A DNA stretch of 64,000 nt from Clostridium cylindrosporum DSM 605 (lineage in GTDB: Bacteria > Bacillota > Clostridia > Clostridiales > Caloramatoraceae). Of this stretch, positions 53,518 to 61,486 are shown in pieces (the stretch's first letter is position 1; every line of letters starts with the position of its first letter). A model generated the notes under the pieces. That model was given only the letters and a program-made list of their open reading frames with translations. It was not told the origin of the DNA and did no database searches. The DNA lies in assembly GCF_001047375.1 (NCBI RefSeq), contig NZ_LFVU01000024.1, positions 238,302 through 302,301 of the forward strand. Direction: 5' to 3'. The position numbers and the translations under genes were made by a program.

Positions 53518-54348
53518 TTATATAATAAAATATGAACTACCTGTGTTTTGTTTACATTTTCTTTTTAGTCTGCTTGCTTCTTTAGCTAAAGCATAAACAC
53601 TTCTAAATTCTTTTCTCTTATTAGTTAAAGCTGCTATAGATAATGAAATCAAAGGAAACTCTTCTTCTACACCATGTCTATTTTGAGCTGTAATATATCC
53701 CTTTTCTATGTCTTTTTTATCATAGTATTCTATAGATAACATATCAAAATCCTTTATAATACTACTGCAAATATCCTCTACATTATAACTATAGGATATA
53801 GCGATAAAATCATCACCACCAATATGACCTATAAAGTTTTCCTTTGGCATATTGTGACTAATAACCTTTGCTAGTAGCTTTATAACCTTATCTCCACTTT
53901 CAAAGCCATAAATATCATTATATGCTTTAAAATTATCTATATCAAAATACATTACACAATAATTCTCATTAGAAAAAATGCACTTTTCTAGGTTCTGCTC
54001 AATGATAACATTTCCTGGAATTCCCGTTAAAGGATTAGAATGTCTTGCATTATCGACTTCTATTTCAATTGTTTTTTCAATTAAATCCTTTACTGTTACT
54101 ATTCCATAATACTTAGAATCCTTAACAACAGTTATATGATCATATAGTGTATCTTCATCCCTTGACATTGCAAGTTTTATTACCATGTCAATTGGCATTT
54201 TATAATCAACACTTAGAAAGTCTCTACTCATTATATTTGATATTGCTTTAGATGAATATAGGCTGTATCCATATCTCCAGCCAAGTTTAGTATAGAAAGC
54301 ATGTCTTGTTACAACACCCTTTACCACATCATTTTCAACTATGCACAT
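53518..54348 (-). CDS. CBS plus GGDEF part of a split EAL-CBS-GGDEF c-di-GMP protein
   Basis: 276 residues in its own frame. It begins inside a CBS pair (VVKGVVTRHAFYTKLG, VDYKMPIDMVIKLAMS, DHITVVKDSKYYGIVTVKDL) and ends with a GGDEF domain bearing GGDDF and NPLTGIPGN. The upstream ORF carries the EAL domain. An added A in a nine-A run at their junction would give LKKKQDLLGMCIVEN and join them into about 590 residues, the usual EAL-CBS-GGDEF length. As the frame has no RBS-supported start here, the fragment may be made only by slippage. Confidence 0.75.
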   Translation of the reverse strand: MCIVENDVVKGVVTRHAFYTKLGWRYGYSLYSSKAISNIMSRDFLSVDYKMPIDMVIKLAMSRDEDTLYDHITVVKDSKYYGIVTVKDLIEKTIEIEVDNARHSNPLTGIPGNVIIEQNLEKCIFSNENYCVMYFDIDNFKAYNDIYGFESGDKVIKLLAKVISHNMPKENFIGHIGGDDFIAISYSYNVEDICSSIIKDFDMLSIEYYDKKDIEKGYITAQNRHGVEEEFPLISLSIAALTNKRKEFRSVYALAKEASRLKRKCKQNTGSSYFII

Positions 54349-54350
54349 TC

Positions 54351-55286
54351 CTAATAAATCTTGTTTTTTTTTAATATATTATCAACATCACGTACAAGAG
54401 TATCAGTATGAATAGTATCTACTTTCTTTGCAATACTGCTTATGTATACATTAGATATATTGTATCCTACTTCACTTATCTCATCATCATTTTGATTTCT
54501 TATTATATTAATAACTTCTTGTCTAATAGGCATTATATCCTTATGAGGTTTTTGAATGAAATACCCTTGTCCATATTGAACACCTATATTTATAAGGGTT
54601 TTTAATTCTTCCTCTGTTTCTATACCTTCCCCAACTAACTTGCAACCTGACAATCTAGAGAATTCATATATACTTTTTACTATTGCTTGTTTAGTATTGT
54701 CTTTATCAATATCTCTGACAATATCCATATCAAGCTTTATATAGTGTGGCTTAATATCATATATTCTGCCAAATCCTGAATATCCCGCTCCAAAATCATC
54801 AATTGCTATTTTATAATTATCATTTTTACAATCCTCAATTGTAATTCTAAAGCTCTCTCTATCTGATATCATTTCCTTTTCTGTAACTTCAAAAATTATA
54901 TTTTCAACTCCAAGGCAATACTTCCTTAAGTACTCCTTTGTAAATGAATCCTTAAATCGCATACTGTTCATAATAATTGGATTAATGTTTAAAAATATCT
55001 TCACATCAATCTTTTTATTATAGATACTTTCTAATGCCTTACTTCGAAATAGCTCTTCAAGTTCCCATAATTTATCATATTCTTTAGCTATATTCAAAAG
55101 TACTTCGGGACTTTGCATAGAAGAATTCTCTGGTCCTCTACTTAGTGCCTCATATCCTATTACCGTAGCATCATAAAGAGATACAATTGGCTGAAAAACA
55201 GAATTAATATTTTCTGTCTTAATTATATTGCATAACTCTTCATATTGGTAATTAATATGTTCTTTAACTTCTAAAGTATTAATCAA
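54351..55286 (-). CDS. EAL-domain c-di-GMP phosphodiesterase, split from CBS-GGDEF by a frameshift
   Basis: About 311 residues from TTG 55286 (AAGGAG seven bases upstream). EAL motif YEALSRGP, metal and catalytic residues FLNINP, EVTEKE, IDDFGAGYSG, KLDMDIV, GEGIET, GQGYFIQKP. These suggest an active phosphodiesterase. The frame ends right after LKKNKIY because the poly-A tract (54365-54373) has nine A instead of the ten needed to enter the CBS-GGDEF frame. See that entry. Confidence 0.85.
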   Translation of the reverse strand: MINTLEVKEHINYQYEELCNIIKTENINSVFQPIVSLYDATVIGYEALSRGPENSSMQSPEVLLNIAKEYDKLWELEELFRSKALESIYNKKIDVKIFLNINPIIMNSMRFKDSFTKEYLRKYCLGVENIIFEVTEKEMISDRESFRITIEDCKNDNYKIAIDDFGAGYSGFGRIYDIKPHYIKLDMDIVRDIDKDNTKQAIVKSIYEFSRLSGCKLVGEGIETEEELKTLINIGVQYGQGYFIQKPHKDIMPIRQEVINIIRNQNDDEISEVGYNISNVYISSIAKKVDTIHTDTLVRDVDNILKKNKIY

Positions 55287-55550
55287 ACCCCCCACTCCTT
55301 TTCTATATAACCAATCATGCTATATGATTAATTTATCTTACTATTTTTTCCCATCTATAGTTCTAGACACTCAATTACTTACTTAACTTTATAATAATAT
55401 AAATATGTTAACTTAAAATATTAAAATTGTAAATTTATTGTAATATTTCACTTTTTTTCTTAATTTATTTAAAACTTTTTTATAATTTTTTATTAATATG
55501 GGCAAAATATTATTTAACAAAATTAAAAATATATCGAAAAGGAGATTTTC

Positions 55551-56069
55551 ATGTTAAAGGAGCATCTACTTAAAAAACTTAATGAACAAGTAAACTTTGA
55601 ATTTTATTCATCTTATACTTATTTAGCTATGGCTTCCTATGCTGAATCAATGGACCTTTCAGGAATTGCTAATTTCTTTAGAATTCAAGCTCAAGAAGAA
55701 CTATTCCATGCAATGAAGCTTTACGACTATATATTTCAAAAAGGTGGTACAGTGGAACTAGATACAATAGAAAAACCGGATTCTAACTATAATGGTATAG
55801 TAGATTTATTTAAGAAGGGATATGAACACGAACAATTAGTGACTAGTAGAATCTATAGCTTAGTAGATATTGCTACTGAAGAGAAGGAACATGCAACCCT
55901 TAGCTTACTTAGATGGTTTGTAGATGAACAGGTAGAGGAAGAAAACAACTTCAATACTCTTTTAAAGAAGATATCAAAATCAGTAGATAACCCAGCTGCC
56001 TTATACATGCTTGATACAGAACTTGCAGCTAGAGTGTTTACAGCACCTTCATCATCTGAAAATGCCTAA
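55551..56069 (+). CDS. ftnA: Ferritin
   Basis: 172 residues, bacterial non-heme ferritin: ferroxidase ligands Glu17, Glu50 and His53 in NFEFYSS and AQEELFHAMK, plus EEKEHATLSLLRWFVDEQVEEE in the fourth helix. It stores iron as ferric mineral in a 24-mer. AAAAGGAG precedes ATG. A 250-base AT-rich gap lies upstream; no Fur site is obvious. Confidence 0.93.
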   Translation: MLKEHLLKKLNEQVNFEFYSSYTYLAMASYAESMDLSGIANFFRIQAQEELFHAMKLYDYIFQKGGTVELDTIEKPDSNYNGIVDLFKKGYEHEQLVTSRIYSLVDIATEEKEHATLSLLRWFVDEQVEEENNFNTLLKKISKSVDNPAALYMLDTELAARVFTAPSSSENA

Positions 56070-56087
56070 TCTTATATTCCAATAAAA

Positions 56088-56146
56088 ATACCTCCCTGCT
56101 AAGTAGCTTTGCATTTATTGTACTTAGCGGGGTAATTTTTATTTAA
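56088..56146 (+). terminator. Terminator of ftnA
   Basis: CCTGCTAAGTA / TACTTAGCGGG stem around a 15-base loop followed by TAATTTTTATTT. Confidence 0.8.
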
Positions 56147-56156
56147 TATTTTATTA

Positions 56157-56291
56157 TTATCTAAATATAGAGTTAAATATCTCCATAAGGCTCTTACCAG
56201 TTATAGTACTTAAATTTACAAATACTAGTAATGCAGCTATTAAAATTCTAGCAAATCTTCTTGCAGGTAAAGTTTCTTTACTATTTGGCAT
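56157..56291 (-). CDS. 44-residue single-pass membrane peptide
   Basis: Begins MPNSKETLPARRFARI, then a hydrophobic helix (LIAALLVFVNLSTITG) and a short tail ending SIFR. ATG 56291 is preceded by GGGAGG. No known homologue recognised. The basic N-terminus and the helix suggest an inner-membrane peptide. Convergent with ftnA. Confidence 0.6.
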   Translation of the reverse strand: MPNSKETLPARRFARILIAALLVFVNLSTITGKSLMEIFNSIFR

Positions 56292-56445
56292 ATAAATACC
56301 TCCCTTTTAAACTTTCCCAAATTATTTATAATTAAATAATTTATATTTTAGGTTTATTTTATAACTGTGCAAATCTTTTGTCCATTATATTACATTTATG
56401 TTAAGGTTAAATAATATTTAAATTTTATATAAAATATTCAAAAAA

Positions 56446-56484
56446 ACAAAAAAATAATAGGAAGATTTCTCTTCCTATTATTGG
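56446..56484 (-). terminator. Terminator of the carbonic anhydrase gene
   Basis: AATAATAGGAAGA / TCTTCCTATTATT arms, then seven T on the minus strand. Confidence 0.88.
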
Positions 56485-56499
56485 TCATAATTCTATATT

Positions 56500-57219
56500 T
56501 TATTCAAATACAACTTCTCCAGTTTCGATGTGGTACTTAGCACCAACAACCTTAACCTTATTAGCCTTTATTAGATGATCTATAACAGGGTCTTTTTTAA
56601 TATCATTTACTGTATTCTCTATATTAGCATCCTCCACTTCTTGGTACATCTTATCCTTTGGTACATTATTACCTTGTACAACCTTTAGTGGAACATTAAT
56701 CTTATCTATTATCGCTTGAATATTTTCTGGAGCTTCTGCTTTATCAACTGCTGCCTTTACAGCTCCACACTTTTCATGTCCTAATACTACTATTAGTGGA
56801 GTCTTTAAATGCTCTGCACCGTACTCTACACTACCTAGAGTTATCTTGTCCATTACATTTCCAGCATCTCTAATAACAAATAGATCTCCAAGGCCTTGAT
56901 CAAATAGAGCTTCAGCATCAACTCTACTGTCACTACAGCTAACTATTACAGCAAATGGCTCTTGACCCTTACTTAACTTCTTTAAATTATCTTTACTGAA
57001 ATCCTTATTTAAAACATTACCACTTACAAATCTTTTGTTTCCTTCTACTAATAGCTTCTGAGCTTCCTCTGCACTTTTAACCTGTGCTCTTTTATAAACT
57101 TCTTCCTTTACAGTTACATTTGATGTACTAACTTCTTTTTCAACTTTTTGAGCACATCCTGATAAAAGTGAAGCCAAAACCCCTAATGATAAAACCATAG
57201 TTATAATTTTCTTATGCAT
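56500..57219 (-). CDS. Beta-class carbonic anhydrase with lipoprotein signal
   Basis: 239 residues. Signal peptide with lipobox LLSGC (Cys22), so the enzyme is anchored on the outer face of the membrane. The catalytic zinc ligands are in SCSDSRVDAE and HEKCGAV with the Asp/Arg dyad, all typical of the beta class. It interconverts CO2 and bicarbonate. Most beta-class enzymes are cytoplasmic, so the export is notable. Monocistronic, upstream of the PFOR gene but divergent from it. Confidence 0.88.
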   Translation of the reverse strand: MHKKIITMVLSLGVLASLLSGCAQKVEKEVSTSNVTVKEEVYKRAQVKSAEEAQKLLVEGNKRFVSGNVLNKDFSKDNLKKLSKGQEPFAVIVSCSDSRVDAEALFDQGLGDLFVIRDAGNVMDKITLGSVEYGAEHLKTPLIVVLGHEKCGAVKAAVDKAEAPENIQAIIDKINVPLKVVQGNNVPKDKMYQEVEDANIENTVNDIKKDPVIDHLIKANKVKVVGAKYHIETGEVVFE

Positions 57220-57634
57220 GTCATTTACCCCTTTATATTATGTTTTATTAAATGCTTTATTAAATTTTCCATAATAACTGCAGAATTATGTCGTTAATAT
57301 ATTAACATATTTTTTATACCTTTTCTACAAAATCTTATGATTTTTTTGAATGTTTATAATAAAATAATTAAACTACTCTATTATGAATATTTTTTATGTT
57401 AGTTTTTTTCTCTATATTTAATGTAAATACGTATCATACCTTCAATATATTACCACAACTCCCGGAATCTTTCTACATTTTATTCCATCTTTTACATACT
57501 TTTATATATTACACATAATTTTCATAATCATCGAATTAATCTTTTTTGTTTTTATTTTCTCATTCTTTTTCTTGCAACTATGTATCTATTATATTTAATT
57601 GGTAAATAATATACATGTTATATAAAATCTAGGC
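57220..57634. other. Intergenic region between carbonic anhydrase and PFOR
   Basis: 415 bases, over 75 percent A/T. I see no ORF, hairpin or riboswitch pattern I can support. A -35-like TTGCAA followed by a TATTAT/TATATT-rich stretch near 57575-57600 may serve PFOR; it is not a clear promoter. Confidence 0.4.
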
Positions 57635-57655
57635 TTGATGAAGGAGGGTTATTCT

Positions 57656-60600
57656 ATGCCAAAGAACATGAAAACAATGGACGGTAATCAAGCTGCTGCG
57701 GAAAGTTCCTATGCTTTTACCGAGATTGCAGCTATCTATCCAATAACCCCATCAACACCGATGGCGGAGAGTGTTGATGAGTGGTCCGCACATGGTAGAA
57801 AAAACATATTTGGCCAACCAGTTAAAGTTGTAGAACTTCAATCAGAAGCTGGGGCTTCAGGTGCAATTCATGGGTCCTTAGCAGCTGGGGCACTTACAAC
57901 TACATATACAGCATCACAGGGACTTTTACTAATGATCCCAAACCTTTATAAAATGGCTGGAGAACTATTACCTGGCGTAGTTCATGTAACTGCTAGAGCA
58001 ATAGCAACTCATGCTTTATCAATTTTCGGTGATCACCAAGATGTTATGGCTACAAGACAAACAGGGGTAGCCCTTTTAGCGTCATCAAATGTTCAGGAAG
58101 TAATGGATTTAACTAACATAGCTCACCTTTCTGCTATAAAATCCAGAATACCATTTCTGCACTTTTTTGATGGATTTAGAACTTCACATGAATATCAAAA
58201 GATAGAAGTAATCAATCAAGATGATGTTGCTAAATTAGTTGATTATGAAGCAATCAAGGAATTTAGAGATAGATCCTTAAATCCAGAGCATCCAACTCTT
58301 CGTGGAACAGCTCAAAACCCTGATATATATTTCCAAGGTAGAGAATCTTCAAATTCATTTTATGAAGCAGTTCCTGATATCGTTGAAAACTATATGAGGG
58401 AAATAGAAAAGATAACCGGAAGAAGTTATCATCCATTTGACTACTATGGATCACCAGATGCTGAGAACGTAATAGTTGCAATGGGTTCTGTGTGTGACAC
58501 AATAGAAGAAACCATCGATTACTTAATTAATAAGGGTGAAAAGGTTGGCGTTATTAAGGTTCACTTATACCGTCCATTTTCTCCTGAGTACTTTATGAAA
58601 GTATTTCCTAAGTCAGTTAAGAAAATAGCTGTTCTTGATCGTACTAAGGAACCTGGTTCAATTGGAGAGCCTTTATATCTTGATATATGTAAGGTGTTTT
58701 ACAATGAACCTATAAAGCCTCTTATTATAGGTGGTCGATATGGACTAGGTTCAAAGGATACAACTCCATCTCAGATTGTAGCTGTATTTGATAACCTTAA
58801 GGAAAGTGAGCCTAAGGATAGATTTACTATAGGAATTAAAGATGATATAACTAATACCTCACTTCCTGAGGGAGAAGTTATAGAAACAACTCCTGAGGGA
58901 ACTATAAGCTGCAAATTCTGGGGCCTTGGTTCAGATGGAACAGTAGGTGCAAATAAGGCAGCTGTAAAGATAATTGGGGATAATACAGACCTATACGCTC
59001 AGGCATACTTCTCCTATGATAGTAAAAAGTCAGGTGGAAGTACAATATCTCACTTAAGATTTGGTAAGGAAAAGATAAAGTCACCTTACCTGGTTATTAG
59101 TGCTGATTACATTGCTTGCCATAACAAATCATTTATATATAACTTTAACATCCTTAAGGGATTAAAGAAAAATGGTACATTTGTACTAAACTGTCCATGG
59201 AGTGAAGCTGAACTTGATGAAAAGCTACCAGCTTCTATGAAAAGGTATATAGCAGAGAATAATATAAACTTTTACATAATTGATGCAATCTCTATAGCTG
59301 GAGAAATTGGACTTGGTGGAAGAATCAATATGATAATGCAATCAGCATTCTTCAAGCTATCTAAGGTTATACCAGTTGAAGATGCAACTAAACTCTTAAA
59401 AGAATCCGTTGAGAAGACCTATGGTAAAAAGGGTCAAAAGATAGTAGATATGAACAAAGAATCTATAGATAAAGGTATAGAGTCTCTTATTAAGGTAACT
59501 ATTCCATCTACTTGGAAGGATGCTAAAGATGAAAATACTAAGGAAAAAGAAGAACCTGATTTCGTAAAGAAGATTCAAAGACCTATGTCAAGACATGAGG
59601 GAGATGAACTTCCTGTTAGTTCCTTTAAGGGTATGGAGGATGGAACATTCCCACTAGGAACTACTGCCTACGAAAAGAGAGGAATTGCTGTTACTATTCC
59701 TCAGTGGCAACTTGATAAGTGTATCCAATGTAATCAATGTTCTTATATTTGTCCTCACTCAGTAATAAGACCTTACCTACTAAATGAGGATGAAAAATCT
59801 AAGGCACCTGAAGGATTTGATTCTAAGAAGGCTGCTGGCAAGGGACTTGAAGGACTTGAATATAGAATTCAAATAAGCCCACTTGATTGTACTGGTTGTG
59901 GTAACTGTGCAGATATTTGTCCAGCACTTGGTAAAGCATTAATAATGAATAATGCTGAAGAGGAAATTAAAGCACAGTCTGATAACTGGGAATTTGGGTT
60001 AAGTCTTTCTACTAAAGAAACATTAATGGACCCTAAAACATTAAAGGGAAGTCAATTTGTAAGACCTCTACTTGAATTCCATGGTGCTTGTCCTGGTTGT
60101 GGTGAAACTCCATATATAAAACTTTTAACACAGCTTTATGGTGATAGAATGATGATAGCTAATGCAACAGGTTGTTCATCTATTTGGGGAGGTAGTGCTC
60201 CATCTATTCCATATACCACAAATTCAAATGGACATGGACCTTCATGGGGAAATTCCCTATTTGAGGATAATGCAGAATATGGTTATGGAATGTATCTTGC
60301 TGTAAAGCAAATTAGAGAAAAACTCTCTTTATTAATCAAGGAAGCATTAGATATGGATATAAGTCCTCCTCTAAAGGATGCATTTAAAGATTGGCTAGAA
60401 TCTATAGATGATGGTGAAGGATCTAAAGCTGCTACAGCAAAAATCCTTGATGCAATTAAAGGTGAATCCCTTGATAACAATGAGGTTCTAAAAGAGATCA
60501 TAGATAAAAAGGCTTATCTAGTTAAGAAATCCCACTGGATGATAGGTGGAGATGGCTGGGCATATGACATAGGCTTTAGCGGTCTTGATCAAGTTTTATC

Positions 60601-61174
60601 ATCTGGGGATGACGTTAACATATTTGTTATGGACACAGAGATCTACTCTAATACCGGTGGCCAATCCTCTAAAGCTACTCCTACAGCAGCAGTCGCTAAG
60701 TTTGCAGCAGCAGGTAAAAAGATCCGAAAGAAGGATCTTGGCATGATGGCTATGAGTTATGGTTACGTATATGTAACCCAAATTGCTATGGGAGCAAATA
60801 TGAACCACACTATTAAGGCAATAGCTGAAGCTGAAGCATATAAGGGACCATCACTGATAATTGCATATGCTCCTTGTATAAGTCATGGTATAAAAACAGG
60901 TATGGGAACAAGTATAGCTGAGGAGAAAAAGGCAGTAGAATCAGGATATTGGCATCTATATAGATATAACCCTCTTCTTAAAGAAGAAGGTAAGAATCCA
61001 TTTATACTTGATTCAAAGGAACCTACGAAAGCATTTAAAGACTTTATTAAGGGAGAAGTTCGCTACTCTTCTTTAATTAATACTTTCCCAGAAATTGCGG
61101 AAGAAATGTTTGATATAGCTGAAAAGCATGCACATGAAAGATATGAAAACTATAAACACTTATCAGATAGATAA
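57656..61174 (+). CDS. nifJ: Pyruvate:ferredoxin (flavodoxin) oxidoreductase
   Basis: 1,172 residues, single-chain PFOR, from ATG 57656 (GGAGG eight bases upstream). Domain order: N-terminal pyruvate/pyrophosphate part (MPKNMKTMDGNQAAAES, ITPSTPMAE), gamma domain, then two [4Fe-4S] clusters in CIQCNQCSYICPHS and CTGCGNCADICPA, and the TPP domain with the cluster cysteine pair CPGCGE, GDGWAYDIGFSGLDQVL and TNTGGQ-like SNTGGQSSKAT. It oxidises pyruvate to acetyl-CoA and CO2, reducing ferredoxin. Central in clostridial fermentation. Confidence 0.96.
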   Translation: MPKNMKTMDGNQAAAESSYAFTEIAAIYPITPSTPMAESVDEWSAHGRKNIFGQPVKVVELQSEAGASGAIHGSLAAGALTTTYTASQGLLLMIPNLYKMAGELLPGVVHVTARAIATHALSIFGDHQDVMATRQTGVALLASSNVQEVMDLTNIAHLSAIKSRIPFLHFFDGFRTSHEYQKIEVINQDDVAKLVDYEAIKEFRDRSLNPEHPTLRGTAQNPDIYFQGRESSNSFYEAVPDIVENYMREIEKITGRSYHPFDYYGSPDAENVIVAMGSVCDTIEETIDYLINKGEKVGVIKVHLYRPFSPEYFMKVFPKSVKKIAVLDRTKEPGSIGEPLYLDICKVFYNEPIKPLIIGGRYGLGSKDTTPSQIVAVFDNLKESEPKDRFTIGIKDDITNTSLPEGEVIETTPEGTISCKFWGLGSDGTVGANKAAVKIIGDNTDLYAQAYFSYDSKKSGGSTISHLRFGKEKIKSPYLVISADYIACHNKSFIYNFNILKGLKKNGTFVLNCPWSEAELDEKLPASMKRYIAENNINFYIIDAISIAGEIGLGGRINMIMQSAFFKLSKVIPVEDATKLLKESVEKTYGKKGQKIVDMNKESIDKGIESLIKVTIPSTWKDAKDENTKEKEEPDFVKKIQRPMSRHEGDELPVSSFKGMEDGTFPLGTTAYEKRGIAVTIPQWQLDKCIQCNQCSYICPHSVIRPYLLNEDEKSKAPEGFDSKKAAGKGLEGLEYRIQISPLDCTGCGNCADICPALGKALIMNNAEEEIKAQSDNWEFGLSLSTKETLMDPKTLKGSQFVRPLLEFHGACPGCGETPYIKLLTQLYGDRMMIANATGCSSIWGGSAPSIPYTTNSNGHGPSWGNSLFEDNAEYGYGMYLAVKQIREKLSLLIKEALDMDISPPLKDAFKDWLESIDDGEGSKAATAKILDAIKGESLDNNEVLKEIIDKKAYLVKKSHWMIGGDGWAYDIGFSGLDQVLSSGDDVNIFVMDTEIYSNTGGQSSKATPTAAVAKFAAAGKKIRKKDLGMMAMSYGYVYVTQIAMGANMNHTIKAIAEAEAYKGPSLIIAYAPCISHGIKTGMGTSIAEEKKAVESGYWHLYRYNPLLKEEGKNPFILDSKEPTKAFKDFIKGEVRYSSLINTFPEIAEEMFDIAEKHAHERYENYKHLSDR

Positions 61175-61179
61175 ACAAA

Positions 61180-61210
61180 AAAGGGAAGTCATATGACTTC
61201 CCTACTTTTG
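61180..61210. terminator. Bidirectional terminator after PFOR
   Basis: AGGGAAGTCAT / ATGACTTCCCT perfect 11-bp stem with no loop spacer other than the centre, T-rich on both sides. It overlaps the end of the DUF3787 gene on the other strand. Confidence 0.75.
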
Positions 61211-61369
61211 ATTCGCGTCTACCCAATCCTTAGCATTTCTTACTTCAGACTTATGAGGTATTGATACATTACTAACTGGTTGAAGCTTCTCAATGTTCGC
61301 CCATGCAGCAGTATCGTGCTTTTCTATTGGAATTTTAATATTATGTTCTTTAGTGTTATCGCTTGCCAT
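61202..61369 (-). CDS. CDIF630_02480-type spore surface protein (DUF3787)
   Basis: 55 residues: MASDNTKEHNIKIPIEKHDTAAW at the N-terminus, then PVSNVSIP and the closing NAKDWVDANQK, which is the DUF3787 pattern (EKHDTAAW, PVSNV and NAKDWVD). Characterised members are small spore surface proteins. ATG 61369 behind AAGGAG. It does not carry the AC-N17-AATATTATG promoter, though a GTAAC-N17-CAAATAAG block is weakly similar. Confidence 0.85.
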   Translation of the reverse strand: MASDNTKEHNIKIPIEKHDTAAWANIEKLQPVSNVSIPHKSEVRNAKDWVDANQK

Positions 61370-61486
61370 AAGATTACTCCTTTATAGGTATTATTAAATA
61401 CTTATTTGCAACTTACTATATAAGAGTTACCTTTATATTTTTTGTTTTATTTAATTTAATATTCATTACATTAAATTCCATAGTAT

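Noticed and set aside
57220..57655. Rex- or riboswitch-type control before PFOR
   Set aside because: No TTGTGAA-type or TTAACAA palindrome and no stable hairpins could be found in the AT-rich gap.
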